Assembly (NCBI GenBank): GCA_017425745.1
Contig: JAFOXT010000179.1
Coordinates: forward strand, 1-7,912
Length of the DNA: 7,912 nt
Reading direction: 5' to 3'
From: Clostridia bacterium
GTDB lineage: Bacteria > Bacillota > Clostridia > Oscillospirales > Acutalibacteraceae
Position 1 is the first letter of the stretch. The number at the start of each line of letters is the position of its first letter. Of the stretch, positions 1 to 5,509 are shown piece by piece. The notes beneath the pieces are model-generated. The model saw nothing but the letters and a program-made list of their open reading frames with translations. It did not search any database and was not told the DNA's origin. The position numbers and the translations under genes were made by a program.

Positions 1-1
1 A

Positions 2-457
2 GTGCGAGAGCTTGCAGAAATGGACAATGTTGCAATTCTCTGCGGTCACTATGAGGGTGTTGACGAAAGAGTTATTGAGGAAATTGTTGACGAAGAAATT
101 TCCGTCGGTGACTATGTTCTTACAGGCGGTGAGCTTCCTGCACTTATTCTTGCAGACAGCATTTCAAGAATGCTTCCGGGTGTTCTTAAAAACGACGAGG
201 CATACACCGAAGAAAGCCACTACAATTCCCTGCTTGAGTATCCTCAGTATACACGCCCCTTTGAGTGGCACGGAAAAGCTGTTCCGGATATACTGATATC
301 AGGACACCATGAAAAAATCAGCAGATACCGACGCGAAGAAAGCCTTAAGCGTACTTATCTCAGACGCCCTGAGCTTCTCAGCAAGGCGGAGCTTTCAAAA
401 AAGGATATTGCCTTTCTTTCAGATTTCAAAAAATCTCTTAAAAGTACTGATAAATAA
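2..457 (+). CDS. trmD: tRNA (guanine37-N1)-methyltransferase TrmD, C-terminal part (5' end outside window)
   Basis: TrmD methylates N1 of G37 in tRNAs that read codons starting with C, using S-adenosylmethionine, and so prevents +1 frameshifting; it is a cytoplasmic SPOUT-fold (trefoil knot) homodimer. The last 151 residues are visible, of the roughly 240 usual for the family. Counting from the first full codon, the family blocks are LCGHYEGVDERV (13-24), SVGDYVLTGGELPA (34-47), LLEYPQYTRP (77-86) and ISGHHEKI (99-106), followed by the conserved RRPELL tail (121-126). The GTG at position 2 is only the first in-frame codon and not the real start, because the N-terminal domain is missing. The residue aligned with E. 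coli Asp169 (the proposed general base) is Glu71 here, eight residues before the Glu aligned with Asp177. The gene ends in an AT-rich hairpin that overlaps its stop codon. Identification is secure. Confidence 0.97.
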   Translation: MRELAEMDNVAILCGHYEGVDERVIEEIVDEEISVGDYVLTGGELPALILADSISRMLPGVLKNDEAYTEESHYNSLLEYPQYTRPFEWHGKAVPDILISGHHEKISRYRREESLKRTYLRRPELLSKAELSKKDIAFLSDFKKSLKSTDK

Positions 458-489
458 AAAAACTTATATCGCTGAAAGTAAGTTTTTTT
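456..489 (+). terminator. AT-rich hairpin terminator after trmD
   Basis: A perfect 11-bp inverted repeat, AAAAAAACTTA (456-466) against TAAGTTTTTTT (479-489), encloses a 12-base loop. The stem has a single G:C pair, but its right arm is itself the U-tract. It begins within the trmD stop codon. It is probably an intrinsic terminator of modest strength; some read-through toward HPr is possible. Confidence 0.6.
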
Positions 490-583
490 GTTTCTTGTCT
501 ATTGTGCATACTGCTTTTCGCCGTAAAAAATATATGGTAAAATTGCACAAAAACAGTAGTTAAAAATTAGTAATGTTTAGGGT

Positions 584-597
584 TGTAAACGAAATCG
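584..597 (+). promoter_or_regulatory. cre-like sequence (possible CcpA operator) upstream of HPr
   Basis: TGTAAACGAAATCG matches the Gram-positive catabolite-responsive element consensus TGWAANCGNTNWCA at 12 of 14 positions, including the CG core; position 10 (A for T) and position 14 (G for A) differ. It ends 20 bases before the -35 box of the HPr promoter. HPr-Ser46-P is the co-effector of CcpA, so feedback would make sense, but one motif match in AT-rich DNA is weak evidence. Confidence 0.3.
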
Positions 598-615
598 ATT
601 AAAGTCGTTTTTTTT
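587..615 (+). terminator. possible second weak terminator before the HPr promoter
   Basis: AAACGA (587-592) pairs with TCGTTT (605-610) around a 12-base loop and runs straight into T611-T615, giving eight T in a row (608-615). The stem is only 6 bp with two G:C pairs, so it is marginal. It could back up the hairpin at 456-489 and insulate HPr from trmD transcription. Confidence 0.3.
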
Positions 616-617
616 CA

Positions 618-645
618 TTGACGAAGAAAAGTTTTGTGGTATAAT
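618..645 (+). promoter_or_regulatory. sigma-A promoter of the HPr gene, extended -10
   Basis: TTGACG (618-623) is a 5/6 match to the -35 box. TATAAT (640-645) is a perfect -10 box, 16 bases further on, preceded by TG one base upstream (637-638), an extended -10 element. Transcription should start near 652, giving a leader of about 50 bases before the ATG at 705. No other promoter of this quality is visible on the + strand of the window. Confidence 0.85.
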
Positions 646-690
646 ATGTAGGTAAACCAAAGGCAAAAAATCTACTAAACTAAACAATGT

Positions 691-695
691 GGGAG
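691..695 (+). promoter_or_regulatory. ribosome binding site that fixes the HPr start at 705
   Basis: GGGAG lies 9 bases before the ATG at 705. An in-frame ATG at 687 precedes it, but there the SD would lie inside the coding region and nothing suitable stands upstream. Starting at 705 also puts the active-site histidine at the canonical position 15. Confidence 0.8.
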
Positions 696-704
696 ATTAC
701 AGAT

Positions 705-968
705 ATGTTTGTTAAAGATGTAAAAGTTCAGAATCAGGTAGGTCTTCATGCTCGTCCTGCTACTTTCTTTATCCAGAAGGCAAATGAATTCAAGTCATCA
801 ATCTGGGTTGAGAAGGAAGAAAGAAGAGTAAACGCTAAGAGCCTTCTCGGTGTTCTTTCACTCGGCATTATGGGTGGCACAGATATCCGCATCATCGCTG
901 GCGGTCCCGACGAGGAACAGGCTGTTGAAGAACTTGTTAAGCTTGTTGAATCAGGCTTCACAGACTAA
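705..968 (+). CDS. ptsH: HPr-family phosphocarrier protein
   Basis: HPr is the small cytoplasmic phosphocarrier that takes phosphate from enzyme I on His15 and passes it to sugar-specific enzymes II; in Firmicutes, phosphorylation of Ser46 by HPr kinase turns it into the CcpA co-repressor. From the SD-supported start the protein is 87 aa, the normal family length. It has the active-site block GLHARPA (13-19) with His15 and Arg17, and the regulatory-site block AKSLLGVLSLG (44-54) with Ser46. Having both residues argues for a true HPr rather than a Crh paralogue, which lacks His15. The gene stands alone between its own promoter and a strong terminator, with no ptsI next to it, as is common in Clostridia where HPr is often unlinked. 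Its role here could be mainly regulatory; the window shows no enzyme II. Confidence 0.93.
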   Translation: MFVKDVKVQNQVGLHARPATFFIQKANEFKSSIWVEKEERRVNAKSLLGVLSLGIMGGTDIRIIAGGPDEEQAVEELVKLVESGFTD

Positions 969-981
969 TTAAAAAAAGAAG

Positions 982-1010
982 AGCAGGCGTTAAGCGCCTG
1001 CTTATTTTTT
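982..1010 (+). terminator. bidirectional intrinsic terminator between convergent HPr and AlkD-like genes
   Basis: AGCAGGCG (982-989) pairs with CGCCTGCT (995-1002) around the 5-base loop TTAAG. On the + strand it is followed by TATTTTTT (1003-1010). Read on the - strand, the hairpin is followed by the complement of the A-rich stretch 971-980, which gives a T-run too. The - strand gene ends at 1009, just before the hairpin, so one hairpin probably stops both genes. Confidence 0.92.
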
Positions 1011-1689
1011 ATCTGTATTTCTTAAGCTCCTCTTTTTGTGAGGGGCTTATTTTTCTGCTTTCTACAGCCTTCTGAATGGCTTTTCTGTGAACCCATAAAT
1101 CAAGTCGCCTTTCTTTTATAAAGGGCAGAATGGCGTCATATTGCTTACTTAAGCCCTCTGCAAAGTACCAGGCAATCATCATTTTCACATAATACTCATC
1201 GCTTCTGATTTCTGCAACCCTTTTGGGATACTCTGAAGAGAATTTATCACCGAGAAAATGCCTCATAAGTACACCTATGCCGTATCTTACGGTGTAGGTG
1301 TCTTTGCTTTCTATCCACTGATAAGCCTTTATGAGAAGCTTTTCCGGCTCACTTCTGAGCACCTCAGGGTTCATCATATCGCAGGTTGCCCAATTATCCA
1401 CAAAGGGCAGAAAGCGTTGCAGCTCGTCAATACACTTGTCAAAATCTTTTATTTTTTCAATAAAGGTTGCGTGAAGGTTATCCTCCTCATAATAGGTATG
1501 GGGAAGTTTTTGCATAAACTCCCCTGCTTTGCCCTCATTCCAAAGCCTTTTTGAAAGCTTTCGAAGCTCAGGTGTGCGCACACCTATAACTCTGTCGGGA
1601 TTCACCGTAGGCATAAGAGCGCACTGAAACCTCTTGTAGCCTTCGTCCTTTAATGAAAACAGCTCATCGGTTATTGTCTTTTTACTCAT
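1009..1689 (-). CDS. DNA alkylation repair protein, AlkD-like HEAT-repeat family
   Basis: Proteins of this family (Pfam DNA_alkylation) are alpha-helical HEAT-like-repeat proteins; AlkD of Bacillus cereus is a glycosylase that removes N3- and N7-alkylpurines without base flipping. This protein is 226 aa, close to AlkD's 237. It has VDNWATCD (97-104), in which Trp100 and Asp104 have the spacing of AlkD Trp109/Asp113. Arg135 (in TVRYG) and Trp174 (in IAWYFAE) are 39 residues apart, as are AlkD Arg148/Trp187. The signature LDLWVHRKAIQKA (196-208) lies near the C-terminus. The alignment was made by eye. AGGTG (1698-1702, minus strand) sits 8 bases before the ATG and supports this start. Some family members lack glycosylase activity, so the family is secure and the enzymatic activity likely but not proven. 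Confidence 0.88.
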   Translation of the reverse strand: MSKKTITDELFSLKDEGYKRFQCALMPTVNPDRVIGVRTPELRKLSKRLWNEGKAGEFMQKLPHTYYEEDNLHATFIEKIKDFDKCIDELQRFLPFVDNWATCDMMNPEVLRSEPEKLLIKAYQWIESKDTYTVRYGIGVLMRHFLGDKFSSEYPKRVAEIRSDEYYVKMMIAWYFAEGLSKQYDAILPFIKERRLDLWVHRKAIQKAVESRKISPSQKEELKKYR

Positions 1690-1712
1690 TTTAAATTCAC
1701 CTGATTTTCTAT

Positions 1713-1747
1713 AAAAAGGTCAGCTGAAAAAGCTTTTTTCTGTCCTT
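1713..1747 (-). terminator. terminator-like hairpin just upstream of the AlkD-like gene
   Basis: Read on the minus strand, AAGGACAG (1747-1740) pairs with CTGACCTT (1723-1716) with one A-A mismatch, and TTTTT (1717-1713) follows. The loop contains the 12-bp palindrome AAAAAGCTTTTT (1727-1738), which could lengthen the structure. It ends about 10 bases before the SD of the AlkD-like gene. It may end transcription coming from the MBL gene, or act as an attenuator if the AlkD-like gene is transcribed from the AT tract upstream. Confidence 0.4.
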
Positions 1748-1780
1748 ATATATTATTAATATTATTTATATTATTATATT
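1746..1780. other. 35-bp pure A/T tract next to tandem repeats
   Basis: All 35 bases are A or T, with recurring ATTATT/TATTAT words. On the minus strand it contains a TATAAT (1778-1773) that could be a -10 box for the AlkD-like gene, but the best -35 candidate 16 bases upstream, TTCAAC (1800-1795), matches only 3 of 6. It would melt very easily. No coding potential is supported. Confidence 0.6.
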
Positions 1781-1783
1781 GGT

Positions 1784-1830
1784 GTTGATTGAATGTTGAA
1801 TGAGTGTTGATTGAGTGTTGATTGAATGTT
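1784..1830. repeat. 11-bp tandem repeat, four full copies plus a 3-base remnant
   Basis: The copies are GTTGATTGAAT (1784-1794), GTTGAATGAGT (1795-1805), GTTGATTGAGT (1806-1816) and GTTGATTGAAT (1817-1827), then GTT (1828-1830). Copies 1 and 4 are identical; the others differ at one to three positions. The unit is about one helical turn, so all copies face the same side of the DNA. It lies three bases from the A/T tract. The rest of the spacer, 1831-1939, shows nothing I can name. Confidence 0.9.
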
Positions 1831-1939
1831 AACTCCTCTTTCTGAATCACAGTGAAACCCTTATGTTTACTGGGATTATCAGTGTTCTTCAGGGTGTTAC
1901 ATAAAAGACTCGGTAATGTCAGATGTGGGTGCCCAATTT

Positions 1940-1959
1940 TGTAAAGTTTTTTCTTTACA
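1940..1959. other. hairpin directly after the MBL stop codon
   Basis: TGTAAAG (1940-1946) and CTTTACA (1953-1959) form a perfect 7-bp stem with a 6-base all-T loop on the + strand (all-A on the - strand). It touches the stop codon of the MBL gene. No T-run follows on the minus strand, so it is a poor intrinsic terminator; it may protect the mRNA 3' end or help Rho-dependent termination. Confidence 0.45.
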
Positions 1960-2772
1960 TCAAAGCTCAATAACAAGACCCACCGAAAGCTGACTGCATT
2001 TTTCCTTAAGACTGTCCTTAAGAATCTGATAAGCCTTTTTACCTGTACAGTGACCTGTATAAATCTGTTCAACGCCTGTTGCTTTTATTCTCTCTGCAAG
2101 AGCAACTACTTCACTGTCTGCAGATTCAAAAAGATGAAAGCCACCAATAAGAGCATAAATCTTCTTCTGAGGAAAGGTTGCAGCAATTTCTTTAATAATA
2201 TTATCTGCACCGCCGTGACAACAGCTGTTGAAAATTACAAGGCCTTTTTCGGTATCAATCACAAGGCTCTGCTCGTGGTCAAAATTATCGGGTACCCATT
2301 TTTTGTTTATACGCTTATACATTCCCGCCTTTTTACCGACCTCTTCAAGATTATCTGTTTTATGAGGCACAAGATAAATACCCTTTGCAATTTCGGTATC
2401 ATTCTTTACATATTCAATTCTATGGCTGAATTTCTGCAAAGTACCCTTTTTTATACCGATATACTTTGAGAAAATAAGCTTTCTGCCATAGCAATTTTCT
2501 TTGCACTCTTCCTTCAGATAAAACCTTGCTTTATTGTTATGATTGAAAAATTCTTCCATACCGTCAGCGTGGTCATAATGAGCGTGGGAAAGCACTGCAA
2601 AATCCACATCTGAAAGGTCTACACCAAGTTTTTTCGCGTTAGCTCTGAAGAGAGCGCTTGCACCTGTATCAAGAAGAATTTTCTTTCCCTCGTGCTCAAT
2701 AAACACACAAAGTCCCCATTCGTCCTTCAGAGGTGATGTTGCAATATTGTCAATTAAAATTGTGGCTTTCAT
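1960..2772 (-). CDS. MBL-fold metallohydrolase, COG1237 type (DHPMP-synthase-like group)
   Basis: A 270-aa metallo-beta-lactamase-fold enzyme, probably cytoplasmic (no signal peptide). Metal-binding motifs are SHAHYDHADG (62-71, the HxHxDH motif), NSCCHGG with His186, GGFH with His213 and TGHCTG with His241. The block DHEQSL (165-170) and the TGHCTG ending fit the COG1237 group, which contains the archaeal 7,8-dihydropterin-6-methyl-4-(beta-D-ribofuranosyl)aminobenzene-5'-phosphate synthase. Bacterial members mostly have no known substrate, so none is assigned. AAGGAG (2787-2782, minus strand) lies 9 bases before the ATG at 2772. An in-frame ATG at 2838 would add 22 residues encoded by a repeat element and is rejected. 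It lies 104 bases behind the zinc-ribbon gene, so it could be read from the same operon or independently. Confidence 0.88.
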   Translation of the reverse strand: MKATILIDNIATSPLKDEWGLCVFIEHEGKKILLDTGASALFRANAKKLGVDLSDVDFAVLSHAHYDHADGMEEFFNHNNKARFYLKEECKENCYGRKLIFSKYIGIKKGTLQKFSHRIEYVKNDTEIAKGIYLVPHKTDNLEEVGKKAGMYKRINKKWVPDNFDHEQSLVIDTEKGLVIFNSCCHGGADNIIKEIAATFPQKKIYALIGGFHLFESADSEVVALAERIKATGVEQIYTGHCTGKKAYQILKDSLKEKCSQLSVGLVIEL

Positions 2773-2781
2773 TGTTCCGAT

Positions 2782-2787
2782 CTCCTT
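2782..2787 (-). promoter_or_regulatory. ribosome binding site that fixes the MBL start at 2772
   Basis: AAGGAG on the minus strand stands 9 bases before ATG 2772. The longer reading from 2838 has no SD and would begin inside the hairpin element at 2833-2869, encoding residues unlike the start of an MBL-fold protein. Confidence 0.85.
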
Positions 2788-2799
2788 ATTGTCATCGTA

Positions 2800-2829
2800 G
2801 GGGCGACCATTGGCCGTCCGCCTGTCCGC
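2800..2829. repeat. GC-rich imperfect hairpin, probable dispersed repeat
   Basis: The arms GGGCGACC (2801-2808) and GGCCGTCC (2812-2819) pair around ATT with one A-C mismatch and one G-T pair. A direct repeat of GTCCGC follows (2816-2821 and 2824-2829). It is much richer in G+C than the flanking DNA. It resembles the short GGGGCGACCATTGG-type repeats that I remember as scattered through clostridial genomes; that match is from memory. Confidence 0.5.
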
Positions 2830-2832
2830 ATA

Positions 2833-2869
2833 TTGCAAAAGACAGAGAGCTGTCCCCTGTCTTCTGCAA
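2833..2869. repeat. long inverted repeat, probable dispersed hairpin element
   Basis: TTGCAAAAGACAG (2833-2845) and CTGTCTTCTGCAA (2857-2869) are 13-base arms that pair fully, with one non-Watson-Crick pair (G-T if transcribed from the minus strand), around an 11-base loop. On the + strand a T-rich stretch follows; on the - strand, the direction of the neighbouring genes, none does, so it is not a clear terminator for them. Together with 2800-2829 it fills the leader of the MBL gene. Confidence 0.7.
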
Positions 2870-2876
2870 TTATATT

Positions 2877-3077
2877 TTATTTTTTCTTCGGTAAAAATTT
2901 TGTAAGCTTTTCCTTGATTTCATCAAGCTTTTTGAATTCCGCCTCAGCTTTAAGGTGATCTTCTTCAAGACGGCTTTCCATATTGTAATACATAAGATTA
3001 CAGCCACATTCTGAGCATGTTTCCTTTATATAAAACAGACCGAGCTTTTTACCGCATTTAGGACAATTTTTTTCCAT
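2877..3077 (-). CDS. small zinc-ribbon protein
   Basis: A 66-aa protein with two CxxC knuckles, CPKC (5-8) and CSEC (21-24), each followed by glycine (CPKCGK, CSECGC): a typical zinc ribbon that binds one zinc ion. The remainder (residues 34-66) is highly charged and Lys/Glu-rich, probably a helix or short coiled coil, without a membrane segment. Function unknown; such proteins often bind nucleic acid or a protein partner. CCTCCTT (3088-3094) gives an AAGGAGG SD 10 bases before the ATG, overlapping the stop codon of the symporter gene, so translation is probably coupled. Larger clostridial zinc-ribbon proteins start similarly, so this could be a short form, but the reading frame looks intact. 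Confidence 0.8.
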   Translation of the reverse strand: MEKNCPKCGKKLGLFYIKETCSECGCNLMYYNMESRLEEDHLKAEAEFKKLDEIKEKLTKFLPKKK

Positions 3078-3092
3078 ACTGTGACAGCCTCC

Positions 3093-4544
3093 TTATTCCG
3101 CTGATACTCTTTTTGCGTTGATTTCTCTTCTCTCTTTAATTTCTCTCTGAATGGTCTGAAGCTTTTCACCCTCAAGGTCATAGAAATGATAAGGAATAAG
3201 CTGAATAAGACCAAGCACTGCAGGAATTGCAGTAATGAGAGCCCAGAGCCAGAAGCGTGTGTTGATGCCTGATGCTTCGTTGAGAACCATATCCTGACCC
3301 ACTGACTGAAGACCGACAAGAGGAATAATAGCTGTTGCAATTGCTGAACTGAGAGAGCCCGTCAGCTTGCTGATGAAGGTAAGAAGTGAGAATGACATAC
3401 CCTCGCCTCTTTCGCCTGTTTTCCATTCCATATAGTCAACTGTTTCTGCAATCATCTTGGTGGGAATAACCGCATTGATTGATGAAATATAACCGTTGAT
3501 TGTGCCCTGAATTGCAAGAAGAGGAACTATAACCTTGGGGTTGGTGTAGAACTTTGCACCGATAAGGAAAATTACAACTGCAGTAATTGCATTAGCAAAT
3601 ACGCCTGCGTAAATCAGCTGTTTTGAAGAAAAACGCTTTTCAAGCTTGCCGAGAGTACCGAAGCCTATAAAGTTCATAACAGTGCCGGGAAGTCCTGCAA
3701 GAAGTGAAAGGCTTGCAATACCCAATGAAAGTGTGTAGTAGTAAGTGGTAAATGTGCCGCCGATACCGCCTACAGTTGCAAGAATTGATGAAAGCACAAT
3801 AAGAAGAAGGGGCTTGTTTTTGAAGAGATATTTAAAGCAATCGATTATACTGGGTTCGTCTGAGTTCTGAACAACTCTTTCCTTTGTCATTGTTCCTGCA
3901 AGTGAGAAGAGGAACATACCTACAGTACCTGCAAAGATACCGAGGAACATAAATACCTGAGAAAGGCTGAAGGGAATTACACCGTTTTTACTAAGGTCAA
4001 TGCAAACGGTAATCATAATACCGGGAATACCGCCGATTATGCCTGAAATAAGTCTTGCTGACTTGATTACTCTTGAACGGTCAACGGGTGAGGGAGAAAT
4101 TGCTGCTGAAAGTCCCCAGAAGGGAATGTCACCGATTGTATAGAAGAATTCCCATACAAAGTAGGTAACCGACATATAGATAATCTTTACTGTTGTCGAC
4201 TCTACATTTTTAAGGAATTCAGCACCGCCGAAGAACACAACCGTTGCAATACCGAGGAAAATCGGTACAAAAATAAGATAAGGTCTGAGTTTTCCGTAGC
4301 GTGTTCTTGTTCTGTCAACAATTGTGCCCATAAGAGGGTCATTGAAGGCATCCCAGAAGCCCATTAAAAGAATCATCATTGAAACTGCACCGGCAGGCAC
4401 ACCGAAAACAGTTACAAGAAAGAAGGTCAGCTGTGCTCTTACCATATTGTAGCCGAGGCACTGACCGCCGTTTGCAATGCCGTAAATCAGTGTTTCCTTG
4501 ACACCGACATAGCGTTTTTCAGTATCAATAGCTTTGTTTTCCAT
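3093..4544 (-). CDS. GPH-family (MelB-like) sugar:cation symporter, MFS
   Basis: A 483-aa inner-membrane transporter of the glycoside-pentoside-hexuronide:cation symporter family (MFS_2), with about 12 hydrophobic segments. Family hallmarks, numbered from this start: WDAFNDP (64-70), whose Asp65 and Asp69 match the cation-site Asp55 and Asp59 of Salmonella MelB; the loop DRTRTRYGKLRP (77-88); YTIGDIPFW with Asp139 matching MelB Asp124; and Lys393 (FISK) matching Lys377. Having all four suggests real Na+- or H+-coupled transport. The substrate cannot be read from the sequence; the GH4 gene nearby points to a glycoside. Residues 456-483 are a charged cytoplasmic tail. ATG 4544 lies 8 bases after GGAG (4556-4553) and two bases after the PHP stop; an ATG at 4550 is only 2 bases from the SD and less likely. 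Confidence 0.92.
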   Translation of the reverse strand: MENKAIDTEKRYVGVKETLIYGIANGGQCLGYNMVRAQLTFFLVTVFGVPAGAVSMMILLMGFWDAFNDPLMGTIVDRTRTRYGKLRPYLIFVPIFLGIATVVFFGGAEFLKNVESTTVKIIYMSVTYFVWEFFYTIGDIPFWGLSAAISPSPVDRSRVIKSARLISGIIGGIPGIMITVCIDLSKNGVIPFSLSQVFMFLGIFAGTVGMFLFSLAGTMTKERVVQNSDEPSIIDCFKYLFKNKPLLLIVLSSILATVGGIGGTFTTYYYTLSLGIASLSLLAGLPGTVMNFIGFGTLGKLEKRFSSKQLIYAGVFANAITAVVIFLIGAKFYTNPKVIVPLLAIQGTINGYISSINAVIPTKMIAETVDYMEWKTGERGEGMSFSLLTFISKLTGSLSSAIATAIIPLVGLQSVGQDMVLNEASGINTRFWLWALITAIPAVLGLIQLIPYHFYDLEGEKLQTIQREIKERREINAKRVSAE

Positions 4545-4546
4545 TA

Positions 4547-5509
4547 TCATTTCTCCTTTACATATAAAGGTGCGGTGAATGCAATAAGCTCATTCTCATC
4601 ATCACCTATTCTGCCGTATAATTCTGCTGTGTAATATCCCTTATTAAGGGTTGTTCTTATCTCTTCATTTATTTTACATTCTGCTGCAGCTTTAAGGTTA
4701 TCAGTATAAAGCACTATTCTTTCAGGCACTACCTCGTAATCAAAGCCGAAGGCATCAAAGCGTTCACTGTCAACAGTGAATTTAAAGGTTCTTTCACCCT
4801 CTTCAATTTCATCGCCTACGGTTTCACCCTTGTCTGTTTCAAAATAAAACAGCGGGCCTGCAGAAACAGAGGTTCTGCCCTTCTGAATTGCGTCCTTTAT
4901 GCCCTTTGAAGTAAGTTCGTCACCCTCACAAAGAAGGTAGGTGCAGGCACCCTTTCTCTTGTTTCTTTCTTTTCTGTGCCAGTCCCTTCCCATTGTGGGA
5001 GCGATTCTGAAGCCTTCAGAAAGAAGCTGATGCCACCAGGCTCTTGCTCTTAAATTAGGTGAATTCATAAGAGGCTCACCCTCTGACCATATTTCCATAT
5101 AGTTTACAAGAGAAAAATCCTTAACCTTGAAATCCCAGCGTCCGCCGGTACATATCGGTGTGCCAAGCTGATAGGGATGTGCAATACCCACAAGTCCGCC
5201 TGCAGCGTGTACCTGCTTCATTTTTTCATCTATGTTTTCAGGCACAGCGTCACGCCATTCAACAAATCTGTCAGCGCCCAGAACAAGCATATGTCCGAAA
5301 TATGTAGTCCATTCAATGCCCTGTAAAATGGCAAGCTCTTTTTCTTTTGCGGCTTCTTCTCTGCCTGAATATGTGTTGTGGTCTGTAAGGCAAATACCCT
5401 TGAGACCTCTTTCCTTTGATGTTTCTATAAGCTCACTTACAGTGAAATCACCGTCGCTGTGAATTGTGTGACAATGAAGCTCACAAGGATACCATTTCAG
5501 CTTTTTCAT
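4547..5509 (-). CDS. PHP-domain metallohydrolase, CehA/McbA type
   Basis: A 320-aa protein with a PHP (polymerase and histidinol phosphatase) fold, which hydrolyses phosphoesters or, in CehA/McbA, carbamate esters, using a multi-metal centre. Visible metal-ligand candidates: ELHCHTIHSDG (10-20; His12, His14, Asp19), LTDHNT (41-46; Asp43, His44), GIEWT (64-68; Glu66), GIAHP (108-112; His111) and GRDWH (174-178; Asp176, His178). The full ligand set implies an active enzyme. About 100 C-terminal residues (from 215) are beta-rich and not identified. There is no signal peptide, so it is cytoplasmic. Its ATG overlaps the preceding stop codon as ATGA, and AGGGG lies a few bases upstream inside the preceding gene, so translation should be coupled. 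The substrate is unknown; it probably removes a side group from what the operon imports. Confidence 0.88.
   Translation of the reverse strand: MKKLKWYPCELHCHTIHSDGDFTVSELIETSKERGLKGICLTDHNTYSGREEAAKEKELAILQGIEWTTYFGHMLVLGADRFVEWRDAVPENIDEKMKQVHAAGGLVGIAHPYQLGTPICTGGRWDFKVKDFSLVNYMEIWSEGEPLMNSPNLRARAWWHQLLSEGFRIAPTMGRDWHRKERNKRKGACTYLLCEGDELTSKGIKDAIQKGRTSVSAGPLFYFETDKGETVGDEIEEGERTFKFTVDSERFDAFGFDYEVVPERIVLYTDNLKAAAECKINEEIRTTLNKGYYTAELYGRIGDDENELIAFTAPLYVKEK
4553..4556 (-). promoter_or_regulatory. ribosome binding site that fixes the symporter start at 4544
   Basis: Minus-strand GGAG within AAAGGAGA, inside the 3' end of the PHP gene. It is 8 bases from ATG 4544 but only 2 from ATG 4550, so the downstream ATG of ATGATAATG is the better start. 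Confidence 0.75.

Noticed and set aside
502..550. 7-bp inverted repeat TTGTGCA (502-508) / TGCACAA (544-550) in the spacer after trmD
   Set aside because: The 35-base separation and short arms are expected by chance in AT-rich DNA; no flanking signal supports a structured RNA.
687..704. N-terminal extension of HPr from ATG 687
   Set aside because: The SD GGGAG lies inside this stretch, and only the start at 705 puts the active histidine at position 15.
1784..1830. CRISPR array
   Set aside because: The units are 11 bp and directly adjacent, without spacers, and no cas gene is present.
1746..1830. Replication origin
   Set aside because: The iteron-plus-AT layout is suggestive, but there is no DnaA box cluster, no rep gene and no origin-linked gene nearby; kept only as a possible regulatory repeat.
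1889..1933. Possible + strand RNA stem between GGGTGTTACAT and ATGTGGGTGCCC
   Set aside because: It needs several G-U pairs and a bulge, and no + strand gene or promoter is there to make it meaningful.
1746..2072. 108-codon minus-strand frame running over the tandem repeats
   Set aside because: Its first part is an out-of-frame reading of the MBL C-terminus and its last part merely translates the repeats and the A/T tract into Asn/Ile-rich sequence.
2050..2469. 139-codon open frame on the + strand
   Set aside because: It lies antisense inside the MBL gene, whose metal-binding motifs are clear on the other strand; no SD and no recognisable motif.
2773..2838. N-terminal extension of the MBL protein from ATG 2838
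   Set aside because: It translates the hairpin repeats, has no SD, and a good SD precedes ATG 2772, after which the normal MBL-fold sequence begins.
2869..2874. TATAAT on the minus strand as -10 box for the MBL gene
   Set aside because: No acceptable -35 box lies 15-19 bases upstream; the region is just AT-rich.
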